64,000 nucleotides of DNA from Carposina sasakii. Taxonomy: Eukaryota; Arthropoda; Insecta; Lepidoptera; Carposinidae. The notes under the pieces are model-generated. The model saw only the letters and a list, made by a program, of their open reading frames with translations. It was not told the origin of the DNA and did no database searches. The position numbers and the translations under genes were made by a program. This document shows, one piece after another, positions 45,914-56,381 of the stretch (position 1 is its first letter; every line of letters starts with the position of its first letter). The DNA is taken from assembly GCA_014607495.2 (NCBI GenBank), contig CP053169.1:2232001-2296000 (forward strand), in the 5' to 3' direction.

Positions 45914-46601
45914 TACTTGAGCTGGAAATTACTTACCGCTATGTTACCTCGTTACTCGAATATATACCTGTATACTAGCTTACGGTACGAGGTAAGCCTA
46001 TGTTATTCTGATTGTTACATACGCTGGTTATACATAACATGAGACTATGTAAGTCACAAGGAGTTTATAAAAATTAATCTGAGCAATTTTATTTCACCAA
46101 AATCAATGAAACGTAAAAATTTCTACCTGGATTATGTTACAAAAAAAAATCGCCTAATAGGCTCTTTACGATTCGTAGCATTTCGCGTGACATGTCCCTT
46201 TTGTTACAACCTGTATAGTTTAACTTATTTTCATCCAAAGTGGCGCTTTAGCGTTTTTGCCTTTCCACTGTCGAATGTATCTTTTAAGAGGATAGGACTG
46301 GCGACCCCTAACTACTACGCACGGAAGCAATCTGATACCACTAACACGTACAATGACCCAATCTAAAAGCCTTCGGAGCCTGCCAAGCATAAATAACTTT
46401 TATGAATATATGAATGAATAATGTCGACACAGTAGAGAACAAAATGTTTTTTTAGATCACTTTATAAAGCTCTGACATTCTCGGCTTTTCTCTGCTATAG
46501 TACAACGTGTACGACTTCGTCTGCATAAACGTTAGAATTTCCGATTGCGTGGGTATTTCTGAAAATCCCTATACAGTTCACGGAACTTAATGTCAAAGTA
46601 G

Positions 46602-46862
46602 GTCATCATCATCATCAGCCTATTGCAGTCCACTGCTGGCCATAGGCCTCCCCCAGGGCACGCCACAAGACTGCCATGGGGGGTATTTGCCCATAGTCAC
46701 CACGCTGGGCAGGCGGGTTGGTAACCGCAGTTTGTATTTTGGACTATGTTGTCAACACGGAAGGCGCTGCTGCCCATCTACCGGAAACCCTTAATCGCCT
46801 CGTACGATACCCACGCAGACATGGGTTGATACGAATTCTACTCTGCCGGCACCACGCGGCCA
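46602..46862 (-). repeat. Dispersed repeat R2, inverted
   Basis: It carries CAGCCTATTGCAGTCCACTG, CACCACGCTGGGCAGGCGGG and CTGCCGGCACCACGCGGC; it is full length. Confidence 0.75.
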
Positions 46863-46989
46863 AAGTAGGTACTTAATATTATTTATATCATAACATTTTA
46901 TTGGATAATTTACTAGATAAGCACCTATATATATGAAAGTTATTTCCAGAGTTATTTTCATCTACCTGTTTAAATAAATCTTTTGCGAA

Positions 46990-47195
46990 ATATATCCGGG
47001 AGTACTGTATAAGTCAGTAGAGACAAGAGGGTCTTGGTGTTTTGTAGGCGATGCGCTGACCATCTGTCACTACTAACCGAACTTGTACATCTTAACTATA
47101 CCCTCAAAATTGGTCAGAAGTGGCAGCATATGGTTCTATTGGCCCTTGGTGCTCTGCCTACCACGTAAGGGATAAAGGCGTTATTGTATGTATTT
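46990..47195 (+). repeat. Dispersed repeat R1, 5' truncated
   Basis: It carries GAGACAAGAGGGTCTTGGTG, CTGTCACTACTAACCGAACT and AAGGGATAAAGGCGTTATTG. Confidence 0.72.
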
Positions 47196-47309
47196 TGCGA
47201 AATACGTTAATATTTTTGTTTTCCAGCATAGAGGTATGATTCTGTAATACTCACTTTTGAAACTCGAATCGAAATTGGCGACGAGTGAGATACGTATCTA
47301 AAAAAATAA

Positions 47310-47362
47310 ATATTCACACACTTCACAATACATTAACCTAGTCCCACACTAAGATCCCTAAG
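47310..47362 (-). mobile_element. SINE type C tail fragment
   Basis: Only the tail ATTCACACACTTCACAATAC and AGTCCCACACTAAGATCCC is present. Confidence 0.55.
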
Positions 47363-47392
47363 TCGAGTCCGTAACTCGAGTCTCGTAAATAA

Positions 47393-47572
47393 TCTATACT
47401 TATATTTTAAATGTGATAGTGTGTGTGTGTGTATGTTTTCACGGCAAAACTACTGAACCGATTTGAATAAAATTTACTACACAAATAGTTTAGAGCCCGA
47501 GAAAGGACATAGGCTACTTTTTATTGCGGTAGGCGGCACCACCGCGCGGACAAAGTCGCGGGCAACAGCTAG
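47393..47572 (+). mobile_element. Small Helitron
   Basis: It begins TCTATACTTATATTTTAAAT and ends CGCGGGCAACAGCTAG between A and T. It is 180 bp and includes a (GT)n run. Confidence 0.75.
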
Positions 47573-47867
47573 TATTATATGCGGCAGAAGGTGGATTGCA
47601 AATACTCCACTAATAGCAATGTTCCTAAAAGACTGGCCGCATTGCCCCGCAGAGTTTGGTCTGCCATTCATGCCAACCCTTTCAATAGTTTCTTCAACTT
47701 ATGTCGTCGAAAATCTACTCGTACGTATTAACATATTCTGATAATAACCCCGCGCCGTATAGCGAGTAAGCTTACAGACCAAAATATAGGTATATATAGA
47801 TAGGTAGAGATAGGGGTAGTAGTAGTATATAAATAGTATCTTTAAACATTTGTTCTTCTTCTTCAAT

Positions 47868-48095
47868 CTATTACAGTCCACTGCTGGACGTAGGCCTCCC
47901 CCAGGGCACGCCACAATGCTACTGCCACAGGGGGGTTTTGCCCATAGTCACCACGCTGGGCAGGCGGGTTGGTGACCGCAGTGTCAGTACGGGAGGCGCT
48001 GCTGCCCGCCTCCCGGAAACCCTTAATCGCCTTGTACGACACCCACGGGCAGGCAGGTCGGTACATACTCTACTCTGCCGGCACCACGCGGCTAT
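47868..48095 (-). repeat. Dispersed repeat R2, inverted
   Basis: It carries TCCACTGCTGGACGTAGGCC, CACCACGCTGGGCAGGCGGG and CTGCCGGCACCACGCGGC. The reading frames seen in it follow the repeat and are not genes. Confidence 0.74.
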
Positions 48096-48954
48096 TTATT
48101 TAAACATTAAGTATAAATAATTTTCTAACTTAGCAGTCGATTACGAATTCACCTGTCAAATAAATACTAGATCAAGCTCGGGTGAGATCGTGTAAAAAAT
48201 TTGAGTAGATTCGACTTCGAAATGTACAGAATCGCGTCTAAGTAGTCTAAAATTGGCTGTATTTTTCCCTATTCTATCTCTATAAATATTATTGTTTGCG
48301 AAAACTTCGCAGGAGGTTGTTAGACTGAAGTGCTTTTGGCGTAATACACGCGATAACAGTTTTGAACGGACCGACATAAACACTTGAGCTCTAGTTATTA
48401 TCGACTTTATTTCGCAGAATAATTCCCGCGGATAATTATGGAACTAACTTTTTTGTATTCAGCTACACTGATTATGCTGAATTATAGTAGAAAACTAGCG
48501 CTGAGAGATAAGGAATAATTTCGTAAACCACTTATAGCTAGTTACTATGTTATTAATGCAATAATAATGTAGAAATATTTTATTGCCTAAATATTAGTCT
48601 CAACCATGCATAATTAAAAACACGATTGGTTCGGAATATTAATGATAAACATATTTTGATTGACCTGAGGGAAACTAAAAGTATAAAAAAAAAATGCTAA
48701 ATGAGGTGTGTTTTTTCATTAAAGATACTAGATATGTATATAAAACCGCGGCATCGGTTGCAAAACCGGCATTGGTTGACGTTATTTAATGTTAACAACC
48801 GGTTGCTGACTAGTTAGCAATTTGCGAAGTCAAGGAAATGAGTAACGTTTTAAACCGCATTGCATTGTGCCATTGCGACGTAATCTAATTTAAGAGGCGA
48901 TATTATCACTGTATAATTGATAGGTTTCGGCTATTTCTCAAGCAAAAATCACTA
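48096..48954. other. No gene seen
   Basis: A 75-codon minus-strand frame at 48156-48383 has no domain match. The remainder is AT-rich. Confidence 0.5.
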
Positions 48955-49034
48955 ACCCGACTAAACCCCTATGGTAGTAGCCTTGTGGCGTGCCCTGGGG
49001 CCTACGTCCAGCAGTAGATTGCAATAGGTTGATG
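48955..49034 (+). repeat. Dispersed repeat R2, 3' end
   Basis: It carries AACCCCTATGGTAGTAGCCT, GTGGCGTGCCCTGGGG and GCAATAGGTTGATG. Confidence 0.62.
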
Positions 49035-49048
49035 TGTGTGTATATCAA

Positions 49049-49217
49049 TCCATATTATAAAACAAAGTCGCCTGTCTGTCTGTCCTTATGTATGCTTAAA
49101 TATTTACTACGCAACGGATTTTGATGCTGTTTTTTAAATAGGTAGAGTGCTTCAAGAGGAAGGTTTATATGTATACTATTAGCATAGCACCCATGCAAAG
49201 CCGGGGCGGGTCGCTAG
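49049..49217 (+). mobile_element. Small Helitron, family H2
   Basis: It begins TCCATATTATAAAACAAAGT and ends GCCGGGGCGGGTCGCTAG followed by T. A 5' part of a related copy, cut short, is at 10021-10160. Confidence 0.73.
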
Positions 49218-50211
49218 TGTAGGTATATAGTACACTTACCAGTAACTAGTTCCTTTAGATAGGGCACTATGTTATAGCTATTATCATTCTTCTTGTTGCT
49301 ATACCACACATTATAAGTCATTTTGTTTAACTTTCTTTGCTTGCGATTTTTTAATATCATAAGTCCGAGTTTACGGGCCACTAGCACCAAATGCTTAATT
49401 CTAGTTTAATTCTGGATTACGTTCATTTCCATAGAGAAAAACTGGGATGAAATTATTACTACATTTAGTGTCACGTCACTAATGGAAAAAGAATATAACT
49501 GACAAAAAAAAACCCTCTTAATTCTATCATTCGTCATTTGCTTTTCTTGAAGCGTTTATTTTTTTGTAATAAAGGCAGTACTTCTCAATGTTAAAAATTT
49601 TGCTTTTATAATATTCCACATAGAAAATTTTCGTATGTATTATGTCTCTTAAAAATAAATAAATTACAGACATCGCAAATCACATATGTGAACACAATCT
49701 AGATTAAATGATTAAATACACGCTGTTATTTTGCTTTCATGACGCAAAGTGAAAATTACAACAAGAGATGTCACTTAAAATATTTATTTCATGTTTGTTT
49801 CCTTATTGGGATTAAATCTAATAATATATAATAATCCTGTTGCGCGTGGAGTGCGTATAAATAAAAAAGCGGCTACAATTAACATTATTTCTTGTAAATC
49901 CGCAGCTTGTAAATCCTTATAGAATCTGATGATTATGTTGCGTATAAAAAACATGCACATAACACAAAACAGTTTTCCCGAAATGAGATAGCCAGAACTG
50001 CAGGATCACTAAAGAGATCCCACAGCTACGTTTAGCAGGTTTTAAGGAACAGTAATAAGTCACTAGTCTTTGGAGACAAAATCCCTAAATACCTAAGTCA
50101 AACTCTTACGACATGCACCACTTATTATGTAAATCGATAATGATCTGGCAACCCTCAACTTTGTCAGGAGGTAGTCGGGCCTAGAGGGCGAACATACATA
50201 CATACTCGTAA

Positions 50212-50300
50212 TAATTGACCCGGTAGCTCGGTTGGTGAGAGCTCTGCACGGAATGCGAGAGGTCGTGGGTTCGAGTCCCACTCGGGTGAAGAATTTTTTC
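50212..50300 (+). mobile_element. tRNA-derived SINE, type B
   Basis: GACCCGGTAGCTCGGTTGGT and GTGGGTTCGAGTCCCACTCG are followed by GGTGAAGAATTTTTTC. It resembles the copy at 16929. Confidence 0.65.
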
Positions 50301-51265
50301 ATTTCTTAAAAACATATTTATAATACATACATACATTAAATCACACCTCTTTCCTGGAGGGGTAGGCAGAGATTACGGATCTCCACTTGCTACGGTCCTG
50401 ACACCTCTTTCGCTTCATCTACTCTCATCTATTCTTCATGCACGCTCGTCGGTTTAGGGTACTCTTGACCTGTCGAACACTAAATTTTACTATTGATAAT
50501 AATAATAATATATATAGTGACGCCTGACACGATTCAATAATCTAACTATGTAATTTATAAAATTTTATATAGATTAATCTAAAACTACAAATTGTAATTC
50601 TCAGATAAACGCTGGAGAAAGTAATTAACATAGTAATGTCTTTCGTGATTTGATTTATTTTTAAATATAAATTTGACACGTGCAAAATCCACTTAATTGG
50701 AAGCTTTTCTATTATATATACACAAATTAACAACGACAAAGCTGGCACAAAGTTTTTTTGAAGTACTCAAACATCGGATTAATTTTAATCTGACTTTTTT
50801 AACACTTGTTTTCGTTCCATTTATATCAAAAAAGACATTTACTAAACCGCGTATATTTAATCTAGGATTAATCTTTTAAAATAAGTGGGCCTTAATGCAT
50901 TTAACTTCGTAATTATTTTTCGAAGTGACGCCTTTTGTTAACAATCTAGCGCTTTCAAGTGCGGACAAACAAACACTGGAAGTATTTATCAATGTAAAGT
51001 ATAGAATGGCTACAAACTCGGGTACATAATTAAACTCGTGTTAGCCCTTTATAATGCGACACCATGAATACATAAGGGCATGTAGGTTGGGGATATAATA
51101 TTGACAAAAAATAGTTTTATTTAAGGACTTTTATAGGTTAACAGGTTAAAGGTATGTGTGTGATTTGCACACTTCTGCCCAACCTCTTTGGGTGGTAATG
51201 GGCGTTATTGTATCTATAAGTTTTGTATAAAGGGTTATAAGTTTTATATTGAAAGCAAAATTACT

Positions 51266-51356
51266 TAAAATCGTATGGCTCGTTTTACCACTAGACGATA
51301 CGACAACGACGCGACCTCGACATTTCATCATCTAATATGGCGGGCCGTGTCGTGGT
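51266..51356. mobile_element. Fragment related to the TIR element at 62069
   Basis: TTTTACCACTAGACGATACG, ACATTTCATCATCTAATATG and GGCCGTGTCGTGGT match the left part of the element at 62069-62592. Confidence 0.6.
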
Positions 51357-52104
51357 CTGCTTCACGTATTTTATTTTGCAATACTACTCTACGGAAAACC
51401 AGTGCACTTTATTTTTTATGATAGATAAAAAAAATGATAAAAACTCTATATTAAGCTTTAGTTTAATTTGTTTCAAGTTTATGAGAACACATGATATTAA
51501 AGTCCCATCATTAGTGCATTTTATACCGTCAATAAAATGTACGATAATATTTTATGGGTAATATGGTCGATTCTAGCAGTCACACTTAAACCTAAACGTA
51601 AAATTAGTCCTACATGTCCTTTTCTCTCCCAGCCATTTGTGTTAAGACCGGAGAGAGATAGACCTGACTAAGTGTAGGTTTAGGTTTAATAATAAAATGA
51701 TTTGATTTAATTTGATTTAATTGTGACTGCCGGAATCGAACCCTATTATTTTTGTAGCTCGACTACGAATATTCGTAGTTCGTAGTCACAGATTGCGCTC
51801 GTAGCATTTTCGCAGTAGATAAATAATTGCGTTTAATATAAAAACTAATATCGAAATATATTTTTAACAGCAGCTGTATTAGTAAATTGTTTTGTTTAGG
51901 TTCTGTAGTTTTTGTATTTAAATTTATAAGAGCTTTTTATAAGAATCCTTAGAAAGTGGTGTACTCGTAACATAAGGGTATCATCATCTACCTGCCGTTA
52001 TCCCATTTGTTATTAGTGTCGGCGCAATGTTATGGGTTTTTTTTTCTATGGTTCTTTTCGTTTAAAGCATATTTCATATTCATTATCTTTACTGTACATA
52101 TCTT

Positions 52105-52375
52105 CTATGCTGCTCTGGGAGTGAAAAATAAATGTATAATACTACAGCTGCTCTCTTTCCGGGCATACTGTACAAGTCAGTAGAGGGACAAGAGGGTCTT
52201 GGCGTTTTGTAGGCGATGGGCTGAACACCTGTCACTACTAACTAAACTTGTACATCTCAACTATACCGTCAAAATTGGTCAGAAGTGGCACCATGTGGTT
52301 CTATCGGCTCTTGGTGCTCTGCCTAACCCGTAAGGGATAAAGGCGTGATTATATGTATATGTATGTATGTATTGT
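52105..52375 (+). repeat. Dispersed repeat R1
   Basis: It is full length, from ATGCTGCTCTGGGAGTGAAA to GGCGTGATTATATGTATATG. Confidence 0.76.
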
Positions 52376-52469
52376 ACACACACATGGATAAAATAAAACA
52401 ATTAAGAAAATAATATTGTACAAAGGCTGCTCGGCCGGCGCCGGTGCCCGCCTACAATCCATTGCCCAA

Positions 52470-52575
52470 CTGTGGGCCAAGCAACGGTATATAAATACAT
52501 AGATAAGTATAGAATCCATGACTCGAAAATAATCATCGATATTCATCATATCAATGTTTGCACCTACCGGGATCA
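52470..52575 (-). mobile_element. SINE type C fragment
   Basis: AAGCAACGGTATATAAATAC through TGTTTGCACCTACCGGGAT is present; the sequence is cut at the B box. Confidence 0.62.
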
Positions 52576-52659
52576 GCCGTCAACATAAAAAAGAGCAGCA
52601 TTTCATAAGTGTGGACGTAGAGTGCGCACGAACATGCTCACGTTCACGTAGTGAGCACA

Positions 52660-52785
52660 CGTCGTTCGCGCAAGCCGTCCACACTATGAGAATTCTGTCA
52701 CATTACATGATACAATGCGAATTTTCGCATTGTATCATGTAATATAACGGAATCCCCATAGTGTGGATGGCAAATTCTTTCAATG
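52660..52785. repeat. Palindrome with perfect 20-bp core
   Basis: The core arms ATTACATGATACAATGCGAA (52702) and its complement are separated by TT only. The outer parts continue imperfectly through CCGTCCACACTATG / CATAGTGTGGATGG. It is probably the centre of a foldback element or a strong cruciform. Confidence 0.8.
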
Positions 52786-53353
52786 CGTGTTACATTTCGT
52801 CAATCTGTACCCGGCATTATATGTTACCAAACGGTGTGCTCGTGTGTATGTCGTGATTAAAATCTGTTTACCTTCCATTGAAAACCCTGTATTATACTGA
52901 ACCGTATTGAGCTGTAGTCCAAATTTTGTTCATAGCGGCGTGGGTGTCGCCACAATCTACGCGATGAAGTGAACATGAATGAAGTTCTGCTTCATTCCGA
53001 TTGATTAATAAAGTTTGTACACAACACACTGTTGTTAATCTATATTTTGATCCATCATTATTGTGTTTATGTCATTTGTGACTCACTTTTGTAGAGTGTG
53101 CCTAGATTTTTGTACTAATGTTTTGAATATTTAGTGTAGTTAAAGATAACTTTCTCTGTCTGTCCATCACTGTTCAACGATGTGAAATAAAGACAGATCT
53201 GGGCGATAATTACATATATTCTATGTTAAATACCCACGTATGTATGTATCTACATATACAGGTTGTTTTTTCGTTGCCACCCTTAACCAAGGTTACGTAC
53301 TCTATACATCAAATAAAGTAAGTTTATGCTAAAAAAAATGCTGGGAAACGATG
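52786..53353. other. Left flank of the nested transposon, no gene seen
   Basis: AT-rich, with no coding blocks. The pogo-like element begins at the TA at 53354. Confidence 0.5.
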
Positions 53354-53371
53354 TAGAGTAAGTTCTTTAAA

Positions 53372-53800
53372 TATGGACTAGTCATGTAATATGGACCACC
53401 GCCCTAATTCGTTAGATGTCGTTACTAGCTAAGTGAAGTTAGCTACATTCGGTGACCCCACCCGGCCTCTCAGTGCCCCTAGAACACAGCAAACGTATGG
53501 CCGCGTCGGCGTCAGTGGCAGCCATTTTTTGTATGTTGACGAATTTGATGCAGATTTTTGGTAAGTTATCTAAGCATATTATAACGTTGTTGTTATGTAT
53601 TCAGTTGAAATAATACATATACTGCTGACGTCATAGTATATGGATGCATTTCTGATATAGCTTCTAACAGTTGATAGTTTCAATATTTTGTTAACAACAA
53701 CCTAAAAAATCCCCCTTTTGTAATATGGACTACTAAGTATGTTTTAAATATGGACTAGTGGTCCATATTATAAGCATGTGGTCCATGTTGTAAACCTATT
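53372..53800 (+). repeat. Left subterminal repeats of the pogo-like element
   Basis: The motif AATATGGAC or its complement GTCCATATT occurs near 53375, 53390, 53720, 53750, 53762 and (as a variant) 53782, before the transposase start. The same motif recurs near the right side at 56171, 56190 and 59585. Such repeats are likely transposase-binding sites; that role is inference. Confidence 0.6.
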
Positions 53801-53818
53801 ATTTCTTCTTTCTAGATA

Positions 53819-55784
53819 ATGTCGTGTAAACTAAAACAACCCACTAGACAGCAATGGGACAAGGACTCGATGACTATGGCTATACTAGCCACAAAAGAAC
53901 AACAAATGGGTTACTTAAAAGCGTCGAAAACGTTTGGTGTACCAAAAACGACACTAATACGCTTATGTCAACAAGAAAACAAGCCGCTAGAAGAGGTTAC
54001 CAATTTGAAACTTGGTCGAAAAGCTACTTTTTCTGATAAATTTGAGACCGATTTGGTGGAATATGTACTTGCAATGGAGGCTTCAGGGTTTGGTTTGACA
54101 CGGCGCGATATCATGAAACTAGCATATCAGTTAGCCGAAAGAAATAAAATAAAACATAATTTTTCAAACGATAAACAATCTGCTGGAAAGACGTGGCTGC
54201 GTTTGTTTCTCCAAAGACATCCAGAAGTGTCCTTCCGTCGTCCCACAGGCACGTCTATTGCTAGATTTAGAGGTTTCAACAAGGAAGATGTTGATAACTT
54301 TTTTACATTACTGGAAACAGCAATGGACCAAAACCACTACCCTGCCAATAACGTCTACAATGTAGATGAGACTGGAATATCAGTTGTGCCTGCCAAGTTG
54401 CCCGAAGTATTGGCTAAGAGGGGTAAAAGGCAAATTGCAGCAACGACCTCGGCAGAACGAGGCTCAACTGTTACTTGTATCATGTGTAACTCAGCAAGTG
54501 GTATATGTGCCGCCGATGATGATATTTCCGCGGAAACGAGACCATCCACTTTTAATGAAAGGGGCTCCACCCGGTGCAATCCACGCATGCCACCCATCAG
54601 GATGGGTTCAGATCGACCTTTTCACAAAATGGTTTAAGCATTTTTTAAATCATGTTAAGCCTTCAGCTAGTTCCCCTGTTCTTTTGCTATTAGATGGTCA
54701 TGCTAGTCACACTCGTAACATTGAACTAATAGAATTGGCCAGAGCGAATAATGTACAACTTTTATCGTTGCCACCACATTCAAGCCACAAGATTCAGCCA
54801 CTTGATCGTACATTTATGGGTCCATTTAAAAAATACTTCACTGAAGAAATTCGCCAATGGATGCGAAATAAAGTTCAAGCCGCTACGCACTATGATATTG
54901 CAGAATTATTCGGTCGTGCTTACATAAAATCACAGCGTGCTGATCTTGCTATCAATGGTTTCCGTACCACAGGAATTTACCCGATAGACAGAAGTGTTTT
55001 TCAAGACCATGATTTCATTGATATTGAGTCCTCGAATGAAGTTTCCGCTGTCAATGCTCAACCTCAGTCAGCAGATAGCCTTCAAACTCTATTAACTTTC
55101 ATAGATGAAACGGACTTAAATGAACCAATCTTCAACTTACCTCATTCGAGCAGTAACGACGACGTAGCAGTTGGTCTAGAAGATACGACAAATACATCTC
55201 AAATTACTAGTGTTATTCAAGTTTCATCTTTGGTACAATTATCAATGGCAGCAACTTCTGGAATATTGGTCCCCTATAAGCCTCCAGAACATAAACCAGA
55301 CACACCAAATGCAACTCATGTTTCTAAATTCCTTAATGTATCTGACATTGCCGAGCCTTCAGCATCTACCACTTACTTATCACCACAACAAATAGCAGAG
55401 CCTTCAACATCTATCTCTTACTTATCACCACAACAATTGTTTCCTGTACCAAATATAAGAAAAAAAAGTAGTAACAGAGGCAGAAAAGCAACAAAATCCA
55501 CGTTTTTGACTTCTTCACCATACAAATTGGATTTGGAGACTTCAATTAAGAAAAAACAAGAGGCGGAAGCACTTAAGAAGAAGAAGAATATTACTAAAAT
55601 GTTAGATAAAACAAAAAATAAGAAACAAGGCAAGAAAAGAACTGCATGTAAAAGAAAACAAGAAGACAAGAAAAAGCAAACAAAAAAAGTAAAAACAGAA
55701 AAAAAGAGGAAATCTACAAAAAAATATATACTTCCATCAAGTTCAGAAGATAGTGACTATTCAGTCAACGATGACACCGATTAA
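53819..55784 (+). pseudogene. Pogo/Tigger-like transposase (psq + CENP-B HTH + DDE_1), one frameshift
   Basis: This is a cut-and-paste transposase split into two overlapping frames: 53819 to about 54505, then about 54505-55784. Residues 18-50 look like a psq-type helix-turn-helix (ATKEQQMGYLKASKTFGVPK). Residues 66-150 match a CENP-B type DNA-binding region. The DDE_1 catalytic core follows: Asp183 in NVDETG, the second Asp in LLLDGHASH (codon 54693), and the third in QPLDRTFMGP (codon 54804), with 36 residues between the last two. The C-terminal part is very lysine-rich, probably a nuclear localisation region. The frame changes near 54501-54507, inside a short TA run just before the conserved YVPPMMIFPRK stretch; loss of two bases explains it best. 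The coding frame stops at a TAA (55782-55784) directly before a PHD finger in the same frame. Confidence 0.9.
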
Positions 55785-55964
55785 AGTCCTGATAGAAGGC
55801 AAAATACCAACGCTAAATGTTTTTATTGTGTAGATTTATTTTCCGAAGATATGAGAGGAGAGAAGTGGATTCAATGTCCTTCTTGTAACCGATGGGCTCA
55901 CGAAGAATGTGCTGGTGTTGACAACAGCGCAAACTATATCTGTGAATATTGTAGGAGTGACTAA
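55785..55964 (+). pseudogene. PHD finger, C-terminal module of the pogo-like transposase after an in-frame stop
   Basis: Reading continues in the transposase frame after the TAA at 55782 to a second TAA at 55962-55964. It spells a C4HC3 zinc finger: KCFYC, then WIQCPSCNRWAHEEC, then YICEYCRSD. The cysteine/histidine spacing (CxxC, CxxC, HxxC, CxxC) is that of a PHD finger, a domain that commonly binds histone H3 tails. It has no start codon or separate promoter that I can see, so I take it as the former end of the transposase, cut off by a nonsense mutation. Readthrough or splicing around the stop cannot be excluded from sequence alone. Confidence 0.85.
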
Positions 55965-56381
55965 TACTTATTGGTGTTTAAGTAAAGATTGTTTTAGAGA
56001 TATTTTTCTTATCCATCTAAAGTAAATGTTGTAACTCTTAGATGAAATCTAAGTTCTAGCTGCGGCTTTTGCTATGACTCTGACTATAGGTTCTGACATT
56101 AATATTTTGTTATAATTACGTTACTATTTTGTGATAATTAAAATGACTGGTGAATTTACCACCTAGTTAGTAACGGTGGTCCATATTAAGCGCGCAAGGT
56201 CCATATTAAAAACATGGTGGTCCGTTTTTAATACCCCGTTTCATAAGTTTCTAATTTGCCTATTGCCAAATAATTAGTAAGTTTGTTAAAAAGATTGTTC
56301 CTTTATTACTCTTTGATGTGACATTGTTATTTCTAAATAATTACCTAAATATTAACATAAGAATAATTGAATTATCTTTTT

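Larger units (their letters stand above)
44881..46601. other. No gene seen between SINE, R2 and MITE fragments
   Basis: An inverted repeat at about 45370-45500 (GGAGCCTATCTGAAGAATAA / TTATTCTTCTGATAGGTTAT) is a small MITE related to 8273 and 3525. An M1 relic is at 46165-46220. This could include upstream intron sequence of the Gr gene. Confidence 0.5.
49218..52104. other. No gene outside one SINE and one MITE fragment
   Basis: AT-rich. A pair AGTCACACTTAAACCTAAAC (51570) / GTGTAGGTTTAGGTTTAATA (51672) and CCTTTTCTCTCCCAG / ACCGGAGAGAGATAG suggests a small foldback at 51565-51740. No exon recognised. Confidence 0.5.
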
